From Gordonia sp. (in: high G+C Gram-positive bacteria) (GTDB lineage Bacteria > Actinomycetota > Actinomycetes > Mycobacteriales > Mycobacteriaceae): DNA of 45,938 nt. The stretch spans positions 1 through 45,938 of the forward strand of contig NZ_JAGQTN010000269.1 in the NCBI RefSeq assembly GCF_020438995.1, written 5' to 3'. Shown here piece by piece: positions 1 to 8,756 of the stretch; the stretch's first letter is position 1; each line of letters opens with the position of its first letter. The notes under the pieces were generated by a model that had not been told where the DNA came from, searched no databases, and worked only from the letters and a program-made list of their open reading frames with translations. A program made the position numbers and the translations under genes.

Positions 1-1335
1 CACCGCCGGACCCCGCGCGAGGTACCGATTTTCGTGATCCAGGAACATCACGCCCGCCGGCTGCACTACGACTTCCGGCTCGAACACGACGGGGTGCTGG
101 TGTCGTGGGCGGTGCCGAAGAATCTGCCGACCGGCCACGATCAGAACCGGCTCGCCGTGCAGACCGAGGACCATCCGCTCGACTACGCGGATTTCTCCGG
201 CGACATCCCGGCCGGCGAATACGGCGGTGGGCACGTCGAGATCTGGGACAGCGGCACGTATGAACTGGAGAAATGGCGCGACAAGGAGATCATCGTCCGG
301 TTGCACGGACGCCGAATCCAGGGCAGATATGTGCTGATCAAGACCGGTGAACGCAATTGGCTGGCGCATCTGATGCACGACGAACCGCGTCCCATCAAGG
401 CCGATCTGCGCGATCCGCGGCCGATGCTGGCCGTCGATGAACCGATCGAGGGTCTGGACGAACGTGATTGGGCGTTCGAGGGGAAGTGGGACGGGTATCG
501 GGTGCTGGTGCGCTCGGTGGGTGGTGAGTTCCGGCTGTCGTCGCGATCGGGCCTGGATCTGACCGCAGAATTTCCCGAGTTGCGCGGCATCGTCCAGGAG
601 TTGGGCCTGCTCGATGTGGTGCTCGACGGTGAGGTTGTGGCGATCGACTCGTCGGGCCGTACCAATTTCACCATTCTGGCCTCGCGCGGTACGACCGCCG
701 AACCGTACCGGCTGCGGTTGCTGCTGTTCGACATTCTGTACCTGAACGGCAAACAACTTCTCGATGTGCCCTGGTCACAGCGTCGGCAACTGCTCGACGA
801 ACTCGCGCCGCTGTTCGCGAAATCGCCTTACACGGAGGTGCCCGCACTACTGGAAGGTTCGGGCGCCGACGCCGTCGCCCACAGTCGCGAACACAACTAC
901 GAGGGTGTTGTCGCCAAGCTGCGCACCTCCGTCTACCAGCAGGGACGACGGTCGACGCAGTGGCGCAAACACAAGAACTGGAACGACATCGAGGTGGTGA
1001 TCGGCGGCTGGCGACCGGGTAACGGCAACCGCGCCGACACCATCGGGTCGTTGCTGCTGGGGCTGCCGGAGGCAACCGGTCTGCGATATGTGGGGCGCGT
1101 GGGCACCGGCTTCACCGACGCCCAGTTGCGGGCGCTCGCCGACGAACTGGAGCCGCTGCGAATCCGCATGTGCCCGTTCATCGACGCCCTCGACCGGCCT
1201 GTCGCATCGACGGCGACGTGGGTTTTGCCCAAGCTGGTCGGTGAGGTGCGGTTCATGGACTGGACGTCGACGGGGCACCTGCGTCATCCCAGTTGGCGGG
1301 GTATCCGGCGCGACAAACTGCCCGGCGACCTGTAG
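1..1335 (+). CDS. ligD: LigD-type ATP-dependent DNA ligase, PE + ligase domains (5' end missing)
   Basis: ATP-dependent ligase of bacterial non-homologous end joining, which normally works with Ku at double-strand breaks. The reading frame is open from base 1, so the start lies outside the window. The visible part begins in the 3'-phosphoesterase (PE) domain: the metal-binding stretch QEHHARRLHYDFRLEHDG, then TEDHPLDYADFSGDIPAGEYGGG. The nucleotidyltransferase domain follows, with the adenylation motif EGKWDGYR (lysine codon 484-486), LDGEVV, and the OB-fold part ending near VRFMDWTSTGHLRHPSWRGIRRDK. There is no polymerase/primase domain after the ligase domain, so if present it precedes PE, as in mycobacterial LigD (POL-PE-LIG). 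A PE-LIG protein without POL is the alternative and cannot be told apart here. No Ku gene is in the window. Confidence 0.93.
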   Translation, partial: HRRTPREVPIFVIQEHHARRLHYDFRLEHDGVLVSWAVPKNLPTGHDQNRLAVQTEDHPLDYADFSGDIPAGEYGGGHVEIWDSGTYELEKWRDKEIIVRLHGRRIQGRYVLIKTGERNWLAHLMHDEPRPIKADLRDPRPMLAVDEPIEGLDERDWAFEGKWDGYRVLVRSVGGEFRLSSRSGLDLTAEFPELRGIVQELGLLDVVLDGEVVAIDSSGRTNFTILASRGTTAEPYRLRLLLFDILYLNGKQLLDVPWSQRRQLLDELAPLFAKSPYTEVPALLEGSGADAVAHSREHNYEGVVAKLRTSVYQQGRRSTQWRKHKNWNDIEVVIGGWRPGNGNRADTIGSLLLGLPEATGLRYVGRVGTGFTDAQLRALADELEPLRIRMCPFIDALDRPVASTATWVLPKLVGEVRFMDWTSTGHLRHPSWRGIRRDKLPGDL

Positions 1336-1387
1336 CGAGGCAAACCGTGCGTCCATCAATGTGCTTCAGCGAAGTCGGAGGACTAGG

Positions 1388-2137
1388 GTGTCTGAGATGT
1401 TCGTAGTCGCCCACATCAGCGACCTGCATTTCAACGGCTCGGAACACCACCGCAGCCGCGTCGAATCGGTGCTGCACTACATCAATTCCCGCGCCGAAGG
1501 CATCGACGCGCTGCTCATCACCGGCGACCTCGTCGACCGTGGGACGGCAGCCGAATACGACGAGGCGTTCGAGACGATTCACAGTCCGTTGCCGACGGTC
1601 ATCACCATCGGCAATCACGACGACCGCGAACACTACAACGACCGGTTCCGCCACGATCCCAGCCTGGCGCACGCCAATTCGTCGCTCACCGTGAACGGGG
1701 TGCAGTTGCTGCTCGTCGACTCATCGATCCCCGGCCGGGCGGGCGGCTACATCGACGACGACGACCTCGACTGGCTCGAAGATCAGTTGCACGACGCCGA
1801 ACCCGGTACCCCGGCGCTGGTCGCATTCCATCATCCGCCGGTGACCGTGCACATGTCGTACATGGACACGATCCGGCAGACCGGCGAGGAGCGACTCGCC
1901 GAACTCGTCGACCGCTACCCGAATATCGTCGCGTTCCTGTGCGGCCACATCCATTCCGCCGCCGTCACCACTTTCGCGGGTCGCCCCCTGTGCGTCGCCC
2001 CCGGTGTCTCCTCCACCCTCAACCTGCCGTTCGAGGGATCAGGTGTCCTCAACGAGGGTCAGCCACCGGGCATCGCGTTCCACCTGATCGGCGACGACAA
2101 CCGCATCGTCACCCACTTCCGCGCCGTCATGGACTGA
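1388..2137 (+). CDS. cpdA: Calcineurin-like phosphodiesterase (CpdA/Icc, Rv0805-like)
   Basis: Metallophosphoesterase resembling the class III cyclic-nucleotide phosphodiesterases, which hydrolyse cAMP and other phosphodiesters with a two-metal centre. All signature blocks are visible in order: ISDLHFNG (DxH), LITGDLVD (GD), TIGNHDD (GNHD), AFHHPP and CGHIHSA (GHxH). About 249 residues, a normal length for the family. A GTG at 1388 is chosen because GGAGGA at 1377-1382 sits 5 bases upstream; an ATG at 1397 is in frame but poorly spaced. The gene starts 52 bases after the ligase gene and could be cotranscribed. True substrate specificity cannot be read from the sequence. Confidence 0.9.
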   Translation: MSEMFVVAHISDLHFNGSEHHRSRVESVLHYINSRAEGIDALLITGDLVDRGTAAEYDEAFETIHSPLPTVITIGNHDDREHYNDRFRHDPSLAHANSSLTVNGVQLLLVDSSIPGRAGGYIDDDDLDWLEDQLHDAEPGTPALVAFHHPPVTVHMSYMDTIRQTGEERLAELVDRYPNIVAFLCGHIHSAAVTTFAGRPLCVAPGVSSTLNLPFEGSGVLNEGQPPGIAFHLIGDDNRIVTHFRAVMD

Positions 2138-2174
2138 GCTGTCGCGACCGGAGTGGTTATGTCATGCGTGTACC

Positions 2175-2455
2175 TCACCGGACCCTTCGTGACCCTCGCT
2201 CGTACCTCGCTTCGGCCTCAGGGATCAAGAAGTATGGTCGCCCACATACCTCGCTTCGGCCTCAGGGATCAAGAAGTATGGTCGCCCACACCGCCCCAGG
2301 GATCAAGAAGTATGGTCGCCCACACCGCCCCAGGGATCACGATGGATGGTCGCCCGCAACAACGCATCGAACCGCGATGGCCTATCCGCGACCACACTTC
2401 TTGATCCCTGAGGCCGATGCGACGAAGGAGCGAGGGTCGCGAAGGGTCCGGTGAC
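2175..2455. repeat. Intergenic element: 28-base direct repeats inside ~45-base inverted arms
   Basis: Between the phosphodiesterase and SDR genes. Three copies of a 28-base unit starting CAGGGATCAAGAAGTATGGT lie at 2219-2246, 2263-2290 and 2297-2324, with a degraded fourth copy at 2331-2358. Spacers are 16 bases (TACCTCGCTTCGGCCT) and then 6 bases (CCGCCC). A partial copy in the opposite orientation is at 2388-2410. The whole is framed by inverted arms: the left begins TCACCGGACCCTTCGTGACC at 2175, and the right, read in reverse, begins GTCACCGGACCCTTCGCGAC at 2455. A diverged single arm recurs at 37186-37231. The element could fold into a long hairpin between two convergent genes. No open frame in it looks protein-like. 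Confidence 0.85.
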
Positions 2456-2494
2456 ATTCCACCATGGCGTCACCACCTCAAAACCGTTGAAACA

Positions 2495-3340
2495 TCAGGT
2501 AAGTGAGGCCATTGCCTTGTCAGCGGTGCCCGGCGAGAAGTAGTTGATGACCGGCAGCACGGCGGCCAGCGGGGCGGGGGCGACGGCCTCGGGACGGTGG
2601 GTGATCGCCCGGACGATCCAGCGCGCCGCCTCCTCCACGTCAAGAGCGGGAGCTTCGGCATATTCGGCTGTGGGAGCGATCATTTCGGTACGCACCAGCG
2701 GGAAGTAAACGTTGGTGGCGCATACCTGCGGGTGTGGCTTCTCCGCGTTCAGGCTGCGTCCGAAAATGCTCAAAGCGTTTTTGGACGCCGCGTACGCCGA
2801 GAATCTCGGGAATGTTCCCGACAGCAGACCCCAGGTGCACACATTGACGAACTGCCCCTGCCCACGGTCGATCATCCCAGGCAGCAATCCGAGCGTAAGC
2901 TGCACCGGCGCATAGTAATTGAGCTGCATGGTGCGCTGAAAGTCGTGCAGTCGGTCCGTCGAATCAACGATCTTGCGGCGAATGGACCGGCCGGCATTGT
3001 TCACCAGCACATCCACCCCGACACCATTGAGATCTTCGACCAGACCGGTGATAGCGGTCTCCTCCGACAGATCGCATACCCGGTAGTCGGCACCGATATA
3101 CTTTGCAAGCGTGGATAATTCGTCCTCGCGCCGGGCCACCATGATCACCTCGGCCCCGCGACCGGCCAGGTCGATGGCGGCGGCCCGCCCGATCCCGCCG
3201 GACGCCCCGGTCACCACCACCCGCAGCCCCGCGACGTCGCGGCCGGGTCCGCCGAAAAGCTCTTCCACCCGGCCGGGCAGCCAGGTCCGGCGCTGCATCG
3301 CACCGGCCACCGCCCGACCGAATCGTTCCTGCGCACCCAT
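2495..3340 (-). CDS. Short-chain dehydrogenase/reductase
   Basis: NAD(P)-dependent oxidoreductase of the classical SDR fold, 281 residues; substrate unknown, with lipid or fatty-acyl substrates plausible. It has the cofactor motif TGASGGIG about 45 residues from the start, NNAG, and the active-site pair in YAASK. The residues where the catalytic serine is expected read NVCTWGLLSGTFPRFSAY, so Thr/Cys occupy the usual Ser-Ser place and one extra residue precedes the Tyr. About 40 residues precede the Rossmann fold. The ATG at 3340 is chosen over upstream in-frame codons because a GGAGGG ribosome site lies 7-8 bases before it. It starts 2 bases after the stop of the PLC-like gene, so the two form an operon. 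Confidence 0.9.
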   Translation of the reverse strand: MGAQERFGRAVAGAMQRRTWLPGRVEELFGGPGRDVAGLRVVVTGASGGIGRAAAIDLAGRGAEVIMVARREDELSTLAKYIGADYRVCDLSEETAITGLVEDLNGVGVDVLVNNAGRSIRRKIVDSTDRLHDFQRTMQLNYYAPVQLTLGLLPGMIDRGQGQFVNVCTWGLLSGTFPRFSAYAASKNALSIFGRSLNAEKPHPQVCATNVYFPLVRTEMIAPTAEYAEAPALDVEEAARWIVRAITHRPEAVAPAPLAAVLPVINYFSPGTADKAMASLT

Positions 3341-3342
3341 GA

Positions 3343-5466
3343 TCAATTCCCTCCGTCGGATCCGCCGACGCCGTTGAGTTTGTCGACCTCGGTGAACAGA
3401 TCGCCGATCGCATAGTTGTCGACGGCCACGAAATTCGGGATCTGACCACGTTCGGTCCGGCACTTGGCCAGTCGCGGCCCCAGAACCGCCGACGAGTTGA
3501 CGGTATGGGCGTCACGGATACGGCTGGCGAAGTTGCCCAGCCAGTGATTGATCAGGAACAACGGGGCATCGGCGGCACCCCGATTGGGTCGGCAGTTGAA
3601 GTCGGCGACCTTCTTGAACTCGTACGGTGTTTCCTGCACCCAGATATCCGACGGCAACACCCACGGGCGCGCAGTCCCTCCGCCGGTGTTCTCATGAATC
3701 CACACCAGACGTTTCCCGGAGTCGATCATCTCCTCCAGCGTCGGCCACGGCTGCCCGAGCGTCGGCGTGTACAGCATGTCGTACATCCCGGCCGATTTCA
3801 GCAGCGTCTCAACGTCTTCGGGAGTCACCTTGTCCTGCACCATGAATGTGATGACCTCGCGCGGATGATCACGCATCCATTCTTTGACCCGCACCATCAG
3901 CGGCAGCCATTCGGTGGAGCCCAACTCGCAGAGTTCGTGGCACAGATAAGGTTTCACCGCACCCACCGGTTCCAGGTCGAACGAGTCGCGCACCCGCAAC
4001 GCGCTGCGCACCACGTCCTTGCCGTAGGTCCTCTCCGCCGCGGCGAACGCGTCGGCCCGGCTGGCCTGTGTATTGGCCACCGTCGGTGGACGATCCGACA
4101 TCTGTCCGTACCAGCTGTCTACGAGAAACACCCGCACCCCGTCGCGCAGTTGGCCCATCACCCCGGTGGGCTGTTCGCCGATGAACCAGCCGTTGCCGTC
4201 GGCGGCCGACATCGAGTTATGGGTCGACGGGTACGCGACGTCGTTGTACCTGCGGTCGCACAGTTCGCGATGCCCGTTACAGGCTTTGGGGTCGTAGCCC
4301 TTCGCGGCGACGATCGCCATGTCGCGGGCCTTGGGCCAGGCCAGATAAGCAACCGACCCGATCACCAGTGACACCACCGCGAGCGCGGCAAGCGGGATGG
4401 TGGCCTTCTCCAGGTGCAGCTTTCGCTCGGCGGATCGCAACCAGCTGAGCCCGGCGACGATCAGATCCCTGCCACCCCAGCCGATCAGCGCCAGACCCGC
4501 CGCACTGCCGATGATCGCGAGTACCGCCAGCGGGCGCAGTACCGTCAGAATCCCGATAATCGCGATCAACGATCCACGCGCGGCGAGCGCGGTGCGGGTG
4601 GCCCGGCGTGGCCGGATCAGCCAGTGCCCCAGATCGATCCATTCCTGCTGGGTGGTGGGGATCGACCGGATGCCGCCCATCGCATGCCCGATCAGCCCGA
4701 CCACCAGCGCCAGGGCCGCGATGATCCACAACCGACCGTCGATCTCGTGCCAGGCGGCGACGGTCAGCGCGCCCTTGATGTCATCTGTGGGGATGAGCAC
4801 CGACGCCAGCGTGGCCCCCAGGATCACCCCGACGATGATTCCGCCCAGCCACATGAACGCCCGGCCGAACGTGCGCGAAATCTGTGCCCACGTCTTCTCC
4901 CGCAACAGCGCCGACCCCAGCAGCAGTAGCACCGCCAGCATCGGCTGCAGCCAGGCGGTGATCCGCACCCAGTGCACCGTCGACACGATCTGCTTGTCGA
5001 AGCCCGACGCCCCGATCTGCGACAGCGTCACATCCATGTCGTCGGGAAGCTTGGCGGCGGCGTCGGGGGCGATGGTCTTGAGCGCGGCGATCGCAACGGC
5101 CCCGATGTCGGCGATCCGCAGGACCGGCAGCGCGGTGTCGCCGGTGGTGAACGCACGATGCAGCGGCACCGCCGCCGACCGCACCACCGGACCCGCCGCG
5201 GGCGAGGAGATCACCGACGACGACACCGACTCCACCAGCGGACGCAACGCCACCAGATCGGGCGCGGCGTCCAGCAACCTGTCGGACACCGCCAACCCGA
5301 CGACGCGTGCCACCTCGGGATCCTGGCGCACCGAGTCGACATGCCGGGCGAACCGCTCGGAGTCGATCACCTCACGGTTCAGCAACCCCGCGAACAACCC
5401 CAGCACCAGGCATCCGGTGCCGAGCACGAACAAGATCCGGGCCGCGATCACACGCATGCAGCCCAT
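3343..5466 (-). CDS. Membrane protein with C-terminal PI-PLC X-like phosphodiesterase domain
   Basis: A 707-residue fusion. The N-terminal half is membrane protein: one segment near residues 8-28, an extracytoplasmic stretch of about 130 residues, then several hydrophobic segments between about 165 and 375. The C-terminal half is a phosphatidylinositol-phospholipase-C-like TIM barrel: NDVAYPSTHNSMSAADG (His416 by this start), DGVRVFLVDSWYG, and a second conserved stretch LCHELCELGS, with EVITFMVQD and LVWIHEN later. The catalytic domain probably acts outside the membrane on lipid or glycolipid phosphodiesters; mycobacterial Rv2075c carries a similar domain. Three possible starts (5466, 5457, 5452) have no clear ribosome site. 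First gene of an operon with the SDR. Confidence 0.85.
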   Translation of the reverse strand: MGCMRVIAARILFVLGTGCLVLGLFAGLLNREVIDSERFARHVDSVRQDPEVARVVGLAVSDRLLDAAPDLVALRPLVESVSSSVISSPAAGPVVRSAAVPLHRAFTTGDTALPVLRIADIGAVAIAALKTIAPDAAAKLPDDMDVTLSQIGASGFDKQIVSTVHWVRITAWLQPMLAVLLLLGSALLREKTWAQISRTFGRAFMWLGGIIVGVILGATLASVLIPTDDIKGALTVAAWHEIDGRLWIIAALALVVGLIGHAMGGIRSIPTTQQEWIDLGHWLIRPRRATRTALAARGSLIAIIGILTVLRPLAVLAIIGSAAGLALIGWGGRDLIVAGLSWLRSAERKLHLEKATIPLAALAVVSLVIGSVAYLAWPKARDMAIVAAKGYDPKACNGHRELCDRRYNDVAYPSTHNSMSAADGNGWFIGEQPTGVMGQLRDGVRVFLVDSWYGQMSDRPPTVANTQASRADAFAAAERTYGKDVVRSALRVRDSFDLEPVGAVKPYLCHELCELGSTEWLPLMVRVKEWMRDHPREVITFMVQDKVTPEDVETLLKSAGMYDMLYTPTLGQPWPTLEEMIDSGKRLVWIHENTGGGTARPWVLPSDIWVQETPYEFKKVADFNCRPNRGAADAPLFLINHWLGNFASRIRDAHTVNSSAVLGPRLAKCRTERGQIPNFVAVDNYAIGDLFTEVDKLNGVGGSDGGN

Positions 5467-5480
5467 TCAAACACCCGAGA

Positions 5481-5555
5481 CGTCACAAACCCCACCGATA
5501 GCCCCCGGCATCGCAATAATTGTCGTGCCGGGGCTCAGCGGTGGGGTTTGTGACG
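5481..5555. terminator. Long intergenic inverted repeat, likely terminator of pntB
   Basis: Arms 5481-5510 and 5526-5555, 26 of 30 positions pairing, around a 15-base AT-rich loop. The outer 17 bases, beginning CGTCACAAACCCCACCG, pair perfectly. It lies directly after the pntB stop (minus strand) and about 15 bases before the start region of the PLC-like gene, so it could both end the transhydrogenase transcript and sit at the head of the next one. No T-tract follows. Confidence 0.6.
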
Positions 5556-5560
5556 GGAAC

Positions 5561-7096
5561 CTAGAGTGCCTTCAGTTCCTCAATAACACCATTCACCGAC
5601 TTCTTGGCATCACCGAACAGCATCGAGGTGCCCTCGCCGAAGAACAGCGGGTTGTCGATGCCGGCGTAACCGGAGCTCATCGACCGTTTGAGGACGATCA
5701 CCGAGCGGGCCTCGTCGACGTTGAGGATCGGCATACCGAAGATCGGCGAACTCGGATCGTTGCGGGCGGCCGGGTTGGTGACGTCGTTGGCGCCGATGAC
5801 GATGGCCACATCGGTGCGGCTGAACTCGCCATTGATGTCGTCCATCTCCTTCATCGCGTCGTAGGCGACGTCGGCTTCGGCGAGCAGCACGTTCATGTGG
5901 CCGGGCATACGGCCGGCAACCGGGTGGATCGCGTACTTGACCTCGACACCCTTGGCTTCGAGCAGCGCGGCCATCTCCTTAACGGCGTGCTGCGCCTGGG
6001 CCACGGCCAGACCGTAACCGGGCACGACGATGACCTGGTTGGCGTACGCCATCTGGATGGCGGCGTCGGCGGCCGAGGTGGCCTTGACCGTGCCACCGGC
6101 TCCACCTGCACCGCCACCGGCGGTGCCGTCGGGACCGGCACCGAACGATCCGAACACGATGGCCGGGATCGAGCGGTTCATCGCCTTGGCCATCAGGTTG
6201 GTCAGGATCGAACCGGATGCGCCGACGATCATGCCGGCCACGATGAGCGCGGTGTTGTCCAGCGCGATACCGGCGGCGGCCGCGGACAGACCGGTCATGG
6301 CGTTGAGCAGCGAGATCACCACGGGCATGTCGGCGCCGCCGATCGGCAGCACCACGAACAGACCCATCACACCGGCGGCGATGAGCAGACCCACCATGAA
6401 CCAGATCGCCGAACCGTCACCGGAAGCGGCCTTGACACCCATGAAGACGGCCAGGACCAGGGAGACGATCAGCAGGATGATGTTGGCCAGCTGGAACAGT
6501 TTGGCGTTGCCGACGGAGAACTTCTCCAGGCCCTTCGGCATGATCTCCTGCAGCTTGGTGAACGCCACCAGCGAACCCCAGAACGAGATCGAACCGATGA
6601 TCGCGGCGATCAGCGAACCGACCACCATCGGCGAGGCGGGCTCCACACCGTGGAACTCCTTGAAGCCGTCGGTCTCGATGAACTCGGCCCACGCGATGAG
6701 CGCGACGGTACCGCCGCCCACACCGTTGAACAGCGCCACCAGCTGCGGCATCGCGGTCATCTTGGTCTTGAGTGCCGGCGGGATACCGAGCGCGACACCG
6801 ATGATCAGGCCGACGGCGATGAGGATCCAGTTGATCGCGGGCACGCTGTCGCGGCCGTGTGCCCCGGCCTCGGCGACGGCGCCCTGATTCCAGACGAACA
6901 GCAGCGTGGCGGCCACGGCCAGGCCCATGCCGACGGCGGCGATCCAGTTGCCGCGGACGGCGGTCTTGGGGCCGGTAAGGCCCATCAGGCCGTAGATGAA
7001 CAGGGAGAACGCCGCAATGTACAGCGCCATCACGACGTACGAGATCGTCTCGCTGGGGTCATGGGTGCCCTGTGCGAGCAGGAGAACGTTGTTCAC
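5561..7096 (-). CDS. pntB: NAD(P) transhydrogenase, subunit beta
   Basis: Membrane subunit of the proton-translocating nicotinamide nucleotide transhydrogenase, which uses the proton gradient to make NADPH from NADH. 511 residues: around nine hydrophobic segments over the first ~310 residues, a Gly/Ala-rich linker, then the NADP-binding domain III with VPGYGLAVAQAQHAV, HPVAGRMPGHMNVLLAEADV, VIGANDVTNPAA and GYAGIDNPLFF. Start GTG at 7096, preceded by AAGGAGG. The start overlaps the pntAB stop by 4 bases (GTGA), indicating translational coupling. Confidence 0.97.
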   Translation of the reverse strand: MNNVLLLAQGTHDPSETISYVVMALYIAAFSLFIYGLMGLTGPKTAVRGNWIAAVGMGLAVAATLLFVWNQGAVAEAGAHGRDSVPAINWILIAVGLIIGVALGIPPALKTKMTAMPQLVALFNGVGGGTVALIAWAEFIETDGFKEFHGVEPASPMVVGSLIAAIIGSISFWGSLVAFTKLQEIMPKGLEKFSVGNAKLFQLANIILLIVSLVLAVFMGVKAASGDGSAIWFMVGLLIAAGVMGLFVVLPIGGADMPVVISLLNAMTGLSAAAAGIALDNTALIVAGMIVGASGSILTNLMAKAMNRSIPAIVFGSFGAGPDGTAGGGAGGAGGTVKATSAADAAIQMAYANQVIVVPGYGLAVAQAQHAVKEMAALLEAKGVEVKYAIHPVAGRMPGHMNVLLAEADVAYDAMKEMDDINGEFSRTDVAIVIGANDVTNPAARNDPSSPIFGMPILNVDEARSVIVLKRSMSSGYAGIDNPLFFGEGTSMLFGDAKKSVNGVIEELKAL

Positions 7097-7398
7097 TTGG
7101 CGGCCTCCTTCTTACCCTTGAACATGCCGAGCATGCGGTCGGTGACGGCGAAGCCGCCGATCACGTTGAGCGTGCCGAACACCAGCGCGACGAACGCGAT
7201 GATGCGCACACCCCAGCCGGCATCGGCCGGGAGCTGGCCGAGCACCACCAGCGCGCCGAGCACGACGATGCCGTGGATGGCGTTGGTACCCGACATCAGC
7301 GGGGTGTGCAGGGTGTTGGGAACCTTGGAGATGACGGCGAACCCGACGAACCCGGCCAGGACCAGGATCGCGAGATTCGCCAGAAGCCCGGTGTACAT
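7093..7398 (-). CDS. pntAB: NAD(P) transhydrogenase, alpha subunit membrane part
   Basis: Small 101-residue membrane subunit carrying the transmembrane helices that are fused to PntA in enterobacteria but separate here. Hydrophobic throughout, with the family stretch FVGFAVISKVPNTLHTPLMSGTNAIHGIVV, broken here as FVGFAVISKVPNTLHTP then LMSGTNAIHGIVV, near residue 17. The ATG at 7398 shares one base with the pntAA stop (TGATG), and its own stop overlaps pntB by 4 bases. The three genes are therefore one tightly coupled unit. Confidence 0.96.
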   Translation of the reverse strand: MYTGLLANLAILVLAGFVGFAVISKVPNTLHTPLMSGTNAIHGIVVLGALVVLGQLPADAGWGVRIIAFVALVFGTLNVIGGFAVTDRMLGMFKGKKEAAK

Positions 7399-8480
7399 CA
7401 GGCGGTGGCCTCCTCACGGGTGACACACGCCGCGGCGAGCACCTCGTCGTCGAAATCGGGGGTGATGGCGCCGTCGTCGCCGAGCATCAGCTCGATCAGG
7501 GCCAGCAGGTTCTTGGAGTACAGCTCGCTCGAGTGCTCGGGCATCGTGGCGGGCAGGTTGAGCGGCGAGGCGATGGTCACGTCGTGCTTGACGACGGTCT
7601 GCCCCGGCTCGGTCAGTTCGCAGTTGCCACCGGTCTCGCCGGCGAGGTCGACGACGACGCTGCCGGGCTTCATGCCCTCGACGGCCGCGGCGGTCACCAG
7701 GCGCGGTGCGGGACGACCCGGCACGAGCGCGGTGGTGATGACGACGTCGAAGCCCTTGATGGCGTCTTCGAGTGCCTGCTGCTGCTGAGCGCGTTCTGCT
7801 TCGGTGAGTTCACGGGCGTAACCGCCCTCGCCGGCGGCCTCGATACCGAGGTCGAGCCACTGGGCACCCACGGACCGGACCTGCTCGGCCACCTCGGGCC
7901 GCACGTCGTAGCCGGTGGTGCGGGCGCCGAGGCGCTTGGCGGTGGCCAGGGCCTGCAGCCCGGCCACACCCACGCCGAGGACCAGCACGGTGGCCGGCTT
8001 GACGGTGCCCGCGGCGGTGGTCAGCATCGGGAAGAACCGCGTCGATTCCTCGGCCGCCAGGATGACGGACTTGTAACCCGACACGTTGCCCTGCGAGCTG
8101 AGCGCATCCATCACCTGCGCACGCGAGATACGCGGAATCGCCTCCACCGCGTACGCCTCGACGCCGGCGGCCTTGAGCGCGCCGATCTTGTTGTCGGCGT
8201 TGCGCGGGGCGAGGAAGCCGATCAGCTTCTGGCCCGGACGCAGTTTGGCGATCTCGTCGTCGGACGGCGGGGCCACCCGCAGCACGACGTCGGCCGCGTA
8301 CGGGTCACCGATGGTGGCCCCCGCATCGACATATTGACTGTCCGGGATCAACGCATCGATCCCGGCTCCGGACTCGACGACGACGTCGACGCCCTTGCCC
8401 ACGAGCGAAGCGACCACCTTGGGGACCAGCGCCACGCGGCGCTCCCCGTCGGCCGTTTCGCGCACGACACCCACACTCAT
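7398..8480 (-). CDS. pntAA: NAD(P) transhydrogenase, alpha subunit NAD-binding part
   Basis: Cytoplasmic NAD(H)-binding domain I of transhydrogenase, 360 residues, related to alanine dehydrogenase. The start MSVGVVRETADGERRVALVP is typical; later come the Rossmann motif VLGVGVAGLQALATAKRLGA, then GYDVRPEVAEQV and VVVDLAGETGGNCE. ATG at 8480, with AAGGTGAC about 7 bases upstream as a weak ribosome site. First gene of the pntAA-pntAB-pntB operon, divergent from the flavin dehydrogenase at 8793. Its promoter should lie in 8481-8790, but I could not fix it. Confidence 0.97.
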   Translation of the reverse strand: MSVGVVRETADGERRVALVPKVVASLVGKGVDVVVESGAGIDALIPDSQYVDAGATIGDPYAADVVLRVAPPSDDEIAKLRPGQKLIGFLAPRNADNKIGALKAAGVEAYAVEAIPRISRAQVMDALSSQGNVSGYKSVILAAEESTRFFPMLTTAAGTVKPATVLVLGVGVAGLQALATAKRLGARTTGYDVRPEVAEQVRSVGAQWLDLGIEAAGEGGYARELTEAERAQQQQALEDAIKGFDVVITTALVPGRPAPRLVTAAAVEGMKPGSVVVDLAGETGGNCELTEPGQTVVKHDVTIASPLNLPATMPEHSSELYSKNLLALIELMLGDDGAITPDFDDEVLAAACVTREEATA

Positions 8481-8756
8481 TTTTCTGTCACCTTGTCTGG
8501 TTTCACAATCGTCGTCTGATTCACCATCGCCGCTGGTTCACACCCGGCGATCGCATCGACAACCGATGCGTGGAACGACGGAAAAGGGTGATGTCGTCCC
8601 GGTCACAAAACTAGCCAAGAACATAGCATGGCCTAAGTGCCACAAGGTAATGCGGTAAGCTACCTCACTTTCGCTTGACGCGAGGGCCTTCGGCACTGTC
8701 GGCGGACCGAACAGCTCGCGCGAATACCTGACCGGACACCTGTCCAGAGATTGTTC

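Noticed and set aside
1088-1387. Upstream extension of the phosphodiesterase frame
   Set aside because: It overlaps the ligase gene and reads as Arg/Ser-rich shadow; GGAGGA and the conserved domain start at the GTG at 1388.
2219-2358. Possible small CRISPR array (repeats of 28 bases)
   Set aside because: Spacers are only 6 or 16 bases and not unique, repeats decay, an inverted copy is present, and no cas gene is nearby.
4397-7423. Very long plus-strand open frame opposite the PLC-like and pnt genes
   Set aside because: Its translation is compositionally biased (long His/Asp/Gly/Arg runs), it crosses several well-supported minus-strand genes, and it is explained by high GC on the opposite strand.
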